Shown piece after piece: positions 13,930 to 18,337 of a DNA stretch of 18,337 nt. Source of the stretch: Vulcanimicrobiota bacterium (lineage in GTDB: Bacteria; Vulcanimicrobiota; Vulcanimicrobiia; Vulcanimicrobiales; Vulcanimicrobiaceae); assembly GCA_030043675.1 (NCBI GenBank), contig JASHXG010000268.1, positions 1 to 18,337 of the forward strand, given 5' to 3'. The notes beneath the pieces are model-generated. The model saw only the letters and a list, made by a program, of their open reading frames with translations, was not told the origin of the DNA and searched no databases. The translations under genes and the position numbers were made by a program. The first letter of the stretch is position 1. Every line of letters begins with the position of its first letter.

Positions 13930-14571
13930 GTGACGAGTGAGCGGCCAGAGCCTTTTTTCCTCGCCGGATCGGTTGGCCTAGACTTTTTGAACTCGATCGC
14001 GTCGCCGGTGGACGCGCCGGTGGAGTGGCTGGCGTCCGGCGACGACCTCCTCGGTTGGCTCCAGTCTGCGCAGCTTCTCTCGGACGAGACGGCGCGTGCG
14101 CTGCGAAAAAGGGCTCTGCCCGGGGAGATCGATGCGGTGGCGGCGCAAGCGCGAGCGCTGCGGGAGTGGTTTCGAACATTCGTTCACGCGCACCGAGGTA
14201 AGCCGCTCGGACCGAAGGCGCTCGATGAGTTGGAACCGCTCAATCAGCTCCTCGCACGAGGCCGAGAATTCCGACAGATCGTAGCGCACGCCGGAGAGAA
14301 AGGAGCTACCTGGTCGCTGCGCCTGACGCGGCTGCGGCGTTGGCCGTCGCCCGATGCGTTGCTCCTGCCGATCGCCGAAGCGCTGGCTGGGGTCGTCTGC
14401 GACGAGGATTTCACCAATATCAAGGCGTGCGAAGGCGCAACGTGTTCGCTGGTATATGTCGACCGCACCCCGACGCTCTCTCGACGATGGTGCAGCATGG
14501 CGGTCTGCGGAAATCGATCGAAACAAGCGGCGCACCGCGCCAGAGCGATTGGCAGACGAGCCTCGTCGTGA
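13930..14571 (+). CDS. ABATE-domain / CGNR zinc-finger protein, predicted transcription regulator
   Basis: A 213-residue protein with the two-part plan of CGNR proteins: an N-terminal ABATE domain (FFLAGSVGLDFLNSIAS at 9-25, then a helical region) that is thought to sense a ligand or stress, and a C-terminal zinc finger. The finger is complete, with Cys167, Cys172, Cys188 and Cys193, and the name motif CGNR at 193-196 after LSRRWCSM. Such proteins are predicted DNA-binding regulators. The start is GTG 13930, with a modest TAAGGG about 8 bases upstream. The stop overlaps the next gene's GTG by 4 bases (GTGA), so regulator and channel are made together. A promoter in the 203-base divergent gap is likely, but I could not fix one for this strand. 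Confidence 0.9.
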   Translation: MTSERPEPFFLAGSVGLDFLNSIASPVDAPVEWLASGDDLLGWLQSAQLLSDETARALRKRALPGEIDAVAAQARALREWFRTFVHAHRGKPLGPKALDELEPLNQLLARGREFRQIVAHAGEKGATWSLRLTRLRRWPSPDALLLPIAEALAGVVCDEDFTNIKACEGATCSLVYVDRTPTLSRRWCSMAVCGNRSKQAAHRARAIGRRASS

Positions 14572-15155
14572 TTGGAAGCATCACGAAGGAGCGACTGGCG
14601 AATTTTTCCGACGGCGTATTCGCGGTAATCATTACCATTATGGTCTTGCAGCTCAAGTTGCCGTCCCATCCGACTTTTGAAGCGCTTCTTCAGGAGTGGC
14701 CGACCGCACTCAGCTACGTGGTGAGCTATTTCCTGATCGTCATCATGTGGATCAATCACCACTTCTTATGGAGCTTCGCCGAGCGTTCATCGCCCAAACT
14801 CATTCTCTGGAACTTCTTGCACATGCTCTCGGCATCGGTCGTGCCATTTGCCACCGCCTGGGTGGCGGACACGCGAATGGCAGCGGTTCCCGTGTTCGTG
14901 TACGCGGCCGTCATCATCTTGGTCAATCTGTCCTACCACGGATTCGCCTACGAAGTCGTGCCTCGCGAGCGGGTCGGGGAGATGAGCACGGAGACTCGCC
15001 GGCGAGCACTCGCAAGGTCTTCGCTTACTCTGGGTTTGTTCGCGACGGCGATGTTTCTATCGCTCAAATTCCCGCTCGTGGCATTCGCGTTGGTGACGTG
15101 CGTCCTGATCACGTATGCGCGTCCCGACGTTCCCTTGTCCCGAGAACAACGGTAG
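14568..15155 (+). CDS. TMEM175/DUF1211-family membrane channel protein
   Basis: A 195-residue inner-membrane protein of the bacterial TMEM175 (DUF1211) family, whose studied members are tetrameric potassium-permeable channels. The signature ERLANFSDGVFAVIITIMVLQLK (8-30) holds the conserved FSDG at 13-16 in the first helix. Further helices lie near 45-62, 79-100, 107-124, 150-167 and 168-183, giving the usual six. The open frame extends upstream to 14340, but that part overlaps the CGNR gene and is not membrane-like. I use GTG 14568, whose GTGA overlap with the CGNR stop indicates translational coupling. It ends directly against the stop of the acid phosphatase gene (no gap). The CGNR protein may regulate the pair. 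Confidence 0.9.
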   Translation: MIGSITKERLANFSDGVFAVIITIMVLQLKLPSHPTFEALLQEWPTALSYVVSYFLIVIMWINHHFLWSFAERSSPKLILWNFLHMLSASVVPFATAWVADTRMAAVPVFVYAAVIILVNLSYHGFAYEVVPRERVGEMSTETRRRALARSSLTLGLFATAMFLSLKFPLVAFALVTCVLITYARPDVPLSREQR

Positions 15156-15827
15156 TTAGAGGTTCGCGGCGCGCAGCTCGGCGTTCACAGCGGCGAAGTC
15201 CTGTCGAAATGTCCGGTTGTGCATCATGGCGTAGGCTGCCAAAGTCCCGGCCGTCCAGCCGGCCGCGACATCGCTCGGATAGTGGACGCCTAAAATAATT
15301 CGGTTTTCTGCGAAGACGCGAGCCTGCACGAAAATGGCGTCGCGCTTCGAGGGAATTAACTGCGAGAGGACGATCGCCGTTGCGGCTGCGAATGCGGCGT
15401 GACCGCTGGGATACGAGCCGCGCGCCTTGCGCATGCCGTTTGGACGAGGCCGATCCCAATACGCCTTCGCTCGGTCGACGAGCTGCTCTACATCGGACCG
15501 AATACGCGAAAAGAAACGCGTCGTCAGCGGCAGCTTCGCTGCCTCAAATTGCGGTCCGATCGCCTGCGCAAAGAAGAAAACGCTGCGCATTGAGTCCGCC
15601 TTGGCCTCAGAGAGCTGGGCCGAACTGCGGGCCGCGACTGCTGCAGCAACCTGTTGCTCATCGGTCCGTTCTTGCGCCGATGCAGCGTCGGGCGGCGGGG
15701 GCAGAAGCGTCGTCAGGTCAATCTGCTGCGGATCCAGATAGTAGTAAGGCGGACTGGCGCTCGCAACGGCTGATAGCAGCAGCGCGCATAGAACCGCCAG
15801 AGCTGCTCTGCGTGACAGGCTGCCCAT
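15156..15827 (-). CDS. Exported class A nonspecific acid phosphatase (PAP2 superfamily)
   Basis: A 223-residue exported phosphatase that should remove phosphate from a range of organic monoesters outside the cytoplasm. The signal peptide is SRRAALAVLCALLLSAVASA. All PAP2 motifs are present: KAYWDRPRP (Lys121, Arg128), GSYPSGHAAF (PSGH at 140-143), and ENRIILGVHYPSD (Arg176, His182, Asp186). The usual Ser before that Arg is Asn. The order YYYLDP near the N-terminus, PSGH and GVHYPSD fits the class A (PhoN-type) group rather than membrane-embedded PAP2 lipid phosphatases, and no multiple membrane helices are seen. I prefer ATG 15827, because the frame from ATG 15872 would put 15 polar residues before the signal peptide; neither start has a good ribosome site. 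It is divergent from the 15955 gene. Confidence 0.87.
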   Translation of the reverse strand: MGSLSRRAALAVLCALLLSAVASASPPYYYLDPQQIDLTTLLPPPPDAASAQERTDEQQVAAAVAARSSAQLSEAKADSMRSVFFFAQAIGPQFEAAKLPLTTRFFSRIRSDVEQLVDRAKAYWDRPRPNGMRKARGSYPSGHAAFAAATAIVLSQLIPSKRDAIFVQARVFAENRIILGVHYPSDVAAGWTAGTLAAYAMMHNRTFRQDFAAVNAELRAANL

Positions 15828-15907
15828 TCTCGCGGATATTACCACGCGGCTCGAGCTTCTGTCTGCAAACATAAACTCGGCAGACTACAAGTTCGAGCTC
15901 GTGGTAT

Positions 15908-15931
15908 CCTCGGCGCCGAGGTGCTTTTTTT
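15908..15931 (+). terminator. Terminator-like hairpin with T-run in the leader of the 15955 gene
   Basis: The perfect palindrome CCTCGGCGCCGAGG (15908-15921; 5-bp stem, GCGC loop) is followed by TGC and seven T (15925-15931), the form of an intrinsic terminator on the plus strand. It stands 24 bases before the start codon of the exported-protein gene and so would act inside its leader. The stem is short. Confidence 0.4.
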
Positions 15932-15954
15932 CTTGGATTTTTCCGGAGGATGAA

Positions 15955-17175
15955 ATGACCAGCAAGTCCTCGTGGCCACTGCGCGTGGTGGCTCTTACCG
16001 CAATAGCTGCTTTAGGCGCCGTGGTAGCGCGCACGACGTCTCTTCACAACGCGTCCGCCGAATCCCAGTACCTGCCACAGTCCCATTTGGTGCTCCTAAG
16101 CGCGCGCGACGTCAACGTCGCAGCGAGCACTGCAGTCATTCCCATTCATCGCGGGGTTGCGCACGGGCAAACGGTCTGGTACATCATTACGGATGCTTCC
16201 GACTTCGGCATAGCACACGATCTAAACGTGCTTTATGCGCCCAAACTCGCAAATATGGCGATCAACTGCCCCGAATGCGTGCAGACAGCGACCTTGGGTA
16301 AGCCAACCGGCAAGTTTAACAACGACGCCGTTCTGCACTTCGAAGACGCACCGAATTTCGCTCCGACGCGCGTATATGTTGCTTCAGCCACCGGATTTCC
16401 GCCCTTGAAGGCGTCACCTGGGGCAGTGGGCGGACCGCGCTACTCGCCCTTCGTGCGCATCGCAGGATCCGATGTCATATATAACATGCCGATTGTCGCC
16501 ACCGGTAACGGGCCATTCGATGTGATTCATCATACGAACACTCACGATCGCGTTCTTGCGATCGACACCCGGCAAGACGAGGACGGACCCGAGGTGACGA
16601 TGCTGCTGGCACATGGCTTCGATTCGGGCCAGCCGATCGTCTATCTGAGCACTGAAGCTTCGGATCCCGGGGCCGCGACCGTTGAACGCGCCACGTATGT
16701 CCCGTTGCTGAACCACGCGTCATTCGCCAACGGTGACGACAACCTGGGCTCGGCGCGCGAGCGCATCTTCGTTTTCGCAAACGGTCCCACGTCACCCGAA
16801 ACGGGTCAAGGCTTGATGTACCTCGGTCTGCATGGCAATCTCGGCAAGGATGCTACCCTAGCGAATTCGTCAACTCTCGGCTCGCCGCTAAACGTCCAAG
16901 GAGACTTCCCCTCGCTCGACGATCCGCGCCACGCAAACGCCTACAGCCCGCTGTGGGACGTTCAGCTCGGGGTTTGGACAGCCTCGGCTGTCAAGAGTGG
17001 AAAGAACGTGCGTCAGACCGATGAGAATCAAATTCTGAATCTCGTTGGCGAGGGATACCTAACGGGACCCGGCGGTGCACCATATGGATCGGTCTTTGTC
17101 GTGAACTGCCCGCCCGTGGCGTACGTGGATCAGCGGCCCGATAAAGACCTCGCGAGCAACGTCTTCAACCGATGA
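15955..17175 (+). CDS. Exported protein of unknown function, partner of a cupredoxin
   Basis: A 406-residue protein I cannot place in a named family. Residues 8-25 (PLRVVALTAIAALGAVVA) are a signal peptide or anchor. Notable segments in the mature part are HGQTVWYIITDASDFGIAHDLNVLYAPKL-like sequence (70-98), INCPEC (103-108), DVIHHTNTHDRV, YSPLWDVQLGVW and a late NCPPVAY with Cys385. The CPEC pair, a third Cys and a His-rich loop could bind metal or form disulphides. The start is ATG 15955, with GGAGGA 4 bases upstream; the longer frame from GTG 15901 begins before the signal peptide and crosses the T-run hairpin. Its stop overlaps the copper-protein start (ATGA), so the two are coupled and probably act together outside the cytoplasm. 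Confidence 0.85.
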   Translation: MTSKSSWPLRVVALTAIAALGAVVARTTSLHNASAESQYLPQSHLVLLSARDVNVAASTAVIPIHRGVAHGQTVWYIITDASDFGIAHDLNVLYAPKLANMAINCPECVQTATLGKPTGKFNNDAVLHFEDAPNFAPTRVYVASATGFPPLKASPGAVGGPRYSPFVRIAGSDVIYNMPIVATGNGPFDVIHHTNTHDRVLAIDTRQDEDGPEVTMLLAHGFDSGQPIVYLSTEASDPGAATVERATYVPLLNHASFANGDDNLGSARERIFVFANGPTSPETGQGLMYLGLHGNLGKDATLANSSTLGSPLNVQGDFPSLDDPRHANAYSPLWDVQLGVWTASAVKSGKNVRQTDENQILNLVGEGYLTGPGGAPYGSVFVVNCPPVAYVDQRPDKDLASNVFNR

Positions 17176-17528
17176 GACACAAACGAAGCGCCCTTCTTGC
17201 CGGTCTCCTTCTTTGGTTATCGGCAGGAGCTGCCGGTGCCGATGCCCTGCAGCCCGTGCGAGTAGTCATTCACGATCATGCTTTTGTGCCGCGAGTCGTA
17301 CATGTCAAGGTGGGTCAGGAGATTATTTGGCTTAACACGGATCAAGATCCTCATACGGTTACGAGCGGGACTCAGGACACCGGCGACGATCGCTGGCGCA
17401 GTTCCCCTCTTATCGCCGACGGCCAAACGTTCAGCCTCCGTCTGAATCGGCCCGGCACGTACCCGTATTTCTGCAAGCCGCACCAATTTGAAACGTCAAT
17501 GCATGGCACGATCGTCGTGTCGCCGTAG
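17172..17528 (+). CDS. Exported type 1 copper protein (plastocyanin/amicyanin-like cupredoxin)
   Basis: A 118-residue blue-copper protein, a likely periplasmic one-electron carrier. A signal peptide covers about 1-25 (LLAGLLLWLSAGAAGADA). The mature domain has the cupredoxin plan: VRVVIHDHAFVPRVVHVKVGQEIIWLN, then DPHTV with ligand His61, and YFCKPHQFETSMHG with ligands Cys101, His104 and Met110. The four ligands of a type 1 site are therefore all present. The Cys-Met spacing is 9, one more than in plant plastocyanin. The start is ATG 17172 inside the stop of the preceding gene (ATGA). It ends 14 bases from the convergent PQQ dehydrogenase gene, which raises the possibility that it takes electrons from a quinoprotein; that is inference. 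Confidence 0.92.
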   Translation: MRHKRSALLAGLLLWLSAGAAGADALQPVRVVIHDHAFVPRVVHVKVGQEIIWLNTDQDPHTVTSGTQDTGDDRWRSSPLIADGQTFSLRLNRPGTYPYFCKPHQFETSMHGTIVVSP

Positions 17529-17542
17529 GCTGATCGTTTCGG

Positions 17543-18337
17543 CTACTTCGCGAGCTTGAAGATGGCCACCGTGTCGCCGTACGGATAACCTAGCTGGAAG
17601 TTACCTCCGGCGGCGACGGCGACGTACTGCGTTCCGCCGACCTCGTAGGTGATCGGCGGCGCGTTCACGCCGGCGCCGAGATTGAATCGCCAGAGCTGCT
17701 GGCCAGTCGTCGCGTTGAACGCGTCGAACCACCCGTTGCCTTCGCCCATGAAGACGAGATTGCCGGCGGTCGCGAGCGCGCCGCCGATCAGCGGCTGTGG
17801 CGCCATATATTGCCAGGCGATTTTTCCCGTGTCGACGTTGAGGGCGACGAACGGCCCGTTCTGAACGCCGTTCGGCTCGACGTTCGTGAAGGCGCTGCCC
17901 AAGCGGATCTGTCCCGCCGATTGCGTCGGAGGCTGCGTCGTGAAACGCATCAGTTGATTCATGGCCAGGATGTAGAGCAGATGCGTCTGCGGGGAGTAGG
18001 CGGGCGGGGACCATTCGGCGCCGCCGTTTGCTCCGGGAAGCATGTCAACGCCGGCTTTCGTGGGCGTCGTGAACATATTCGGGGTCATCATCACGTAAGG
18101 GTCGGATTTACGGATGAGCGCTCCGGTCGCCCGGTCAACGATGAAGACCCATCCGACCTTGCCCGCCTCGCCGGCCGCCGGTACCGTTTTCCCATTCTCG
18201 CTGACGTCGAAGAGCACGACGTTGCTCACCGCGTCGTAGTCCCAAACGTCGTGTCTGACTTCTTGGTAGTACCATCTCAAAGTGCCGGTGTCGGCGTCGA
18301 GGGCGACGATCGAGTCGGTGTAGAGATTATCACCGAC
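17543..18337 (-). CDS. PQQ-dependent dehydrogenase (quinoprotein), C-terminal part, partial
   Basis: The last 264 codons of a periplasmic-type quinoprotein, probably an alcohol/glucose dehydrogenase-like enzyme; the 5' part lies beyond the right edge. The frame is open to the last base (GDNLYTDSIVALDADTG), so the TTG at 18280 is not a start. Family features are LRWYYQEVRHDVWDYDA, DTGKIAWQY, GWFDAFNATTGQQLWRF and the typical ending VNAPPITYEVGGTQYVAVAAGG. These are propeller blades with the repeated TG-x-x-W pattern. The frame ends KLAK with no CxxCH motif, so there is no C-terminal cytochrome c domain in this part and the enzyme would need a separate electron acceptor. It is convergent with the cupredoxin gene (14-base gap). 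The substrate cannot be told from this part. Confidence 0.9.
   Translation of the reverse strand, partial: VGDNLYTDSIVALDADTGTLRWYYQEVRHDVWDYDAVSNVVLFDVSENGKTVPAAGEAGKVGWVFIVDRATGALIRKSDPYVMMTPNMFTTPTKAGVDMLPGANGGAEWSPPAYSPQTHLLYILAMNQLMRFTTQPPTQSAGQIRLGSAFTNVEPNGVQNGPFVALNVDTGKIAWQYMAPQPLIGGALATAGNLVFMGEGNGWFDAFNATTGQQLWRFNLGAGVNAPPITYEVGGTQYVAVAAGGNFQLGYPYGDTVAIFKLAK

Noticed and set aside
14340..14567. Upstream extension of the TMEM175 gene
   Set aside because: It lies wholly inside the CGNR gene in another frame and reads as shadow sequence; GTG 14568 gives the normal family length.
15901..15954. GTG 15901 as start of the exported-protein gene
   Set aside because: It would add residues before the signal peptide and run through the T-run hairpin; ATG 15955 has GGAGGA 4 bases upstream.
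6168..17175. Other TGA stops as selenocysteine codons (DUF2252, DUF4403, HAD, XRE-2, CGNR, exported protein)
   Set aside because: Read-through frames either stop within a few codons or run inside a neighbouring gene in the wrong frame, and each protein already has its full family length.
1..18337. CRISPR arrays, insertion sequences, rRNA genes, phage genes
   Set aside because: No regularly spaced direct repeats, transposase motifs, rRNA signatures or phage structural genes were seen; the only tandem repeats are inside the GloVer gene.

Overview
The window is GC-rich bacterial DNA, densely coded on both strands, and looks chromosomal: it holds the translational GTPase typA and a selenocysteine tRNA and has no transposase, integrase, plasmid or phage gene. 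The gene mix points to a soil-type, little-cultured lineage. It includes a GloVer tandem-repeat lipoprotein, a DUF4403 lipoprotein beside a DUF2252 kinase-like protein, short XRE regulators, a PQQ dehydrogenase beside a cupredoxin, and a decayed exported-protein gene of a type I associate with Eremiobacterota-like genomes. Eremiobacterota (WPS-2) is my best guess, but the phylum is inference only.

Layout. 1-3020: the tail of an S9 peptidase meets typA tail to tail; next come a DUF5069 gene and a frameshifted pseudogene, all on the minus strand. 3072-7744: plus-strand genes for an MscS-family channel, a DUF2252 protein and a translationally coupled DUF4403 lipoprotein. 7745-8255: a gene-poor stretch carrying tRNA-Sec (8077-8170). 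8256-12351: minus-strand genes for a seven-repeat GloVer lipoprotein and, upstream of it, a tight five-gene cluster. In transcription order that cluster is an XRE regulator, an alpha/beta hydrolase with an Asp nucleophile, a small exported protein, a type II haloacid-dehalogenase-like HAD hydrolase, and a stand-alone ScoMcrA-type N-terminal head domain. 12382-13929: a regulatory island with a DUF3237 gene between two related XRE regulators and several inverted repeats. 13930-15155: a coupled ABATE/CGNR regulator and TMEM175-type channel gene. 15156-15827: a class A acid phosphatase (PAP2) on the minus strand. 15955-17528: a coupled pair encoding an unknown exported protein and a type 1 copper protein. 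17543-18337: the 3' part of a PQQ-dependent dehydrogenase, convergent with that pair and running off the right edge.

How the parts may work together. The five-gene cluster 9658-12351 is the most system-like unit. Its junctions are a 1-nt overlap and gaps of 10, 16 and 11 nt, and it joins two hydrolases of dehalogenase-type folds to their own regulator, an exported protein and a domain best known from a modified-DNA restriction enzyme. The second XRE regulator has a candidate promoter with TTGACA, overlapped by an inverted repeat whose 9-base core recurs upstream of the first regulator, which suggests shared control. The right end looks like a periplasmic redox neighbourhood (cupredoxin plus quinoprotein). 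The tRNA-Sec implies that the organism decodes UGA as selenocysteine, but I found no convincing selenoprotein gene in the window. The one candidate, an in-frame TGA in the 2497-3020 reading frame, is better explained as a pseudogene.
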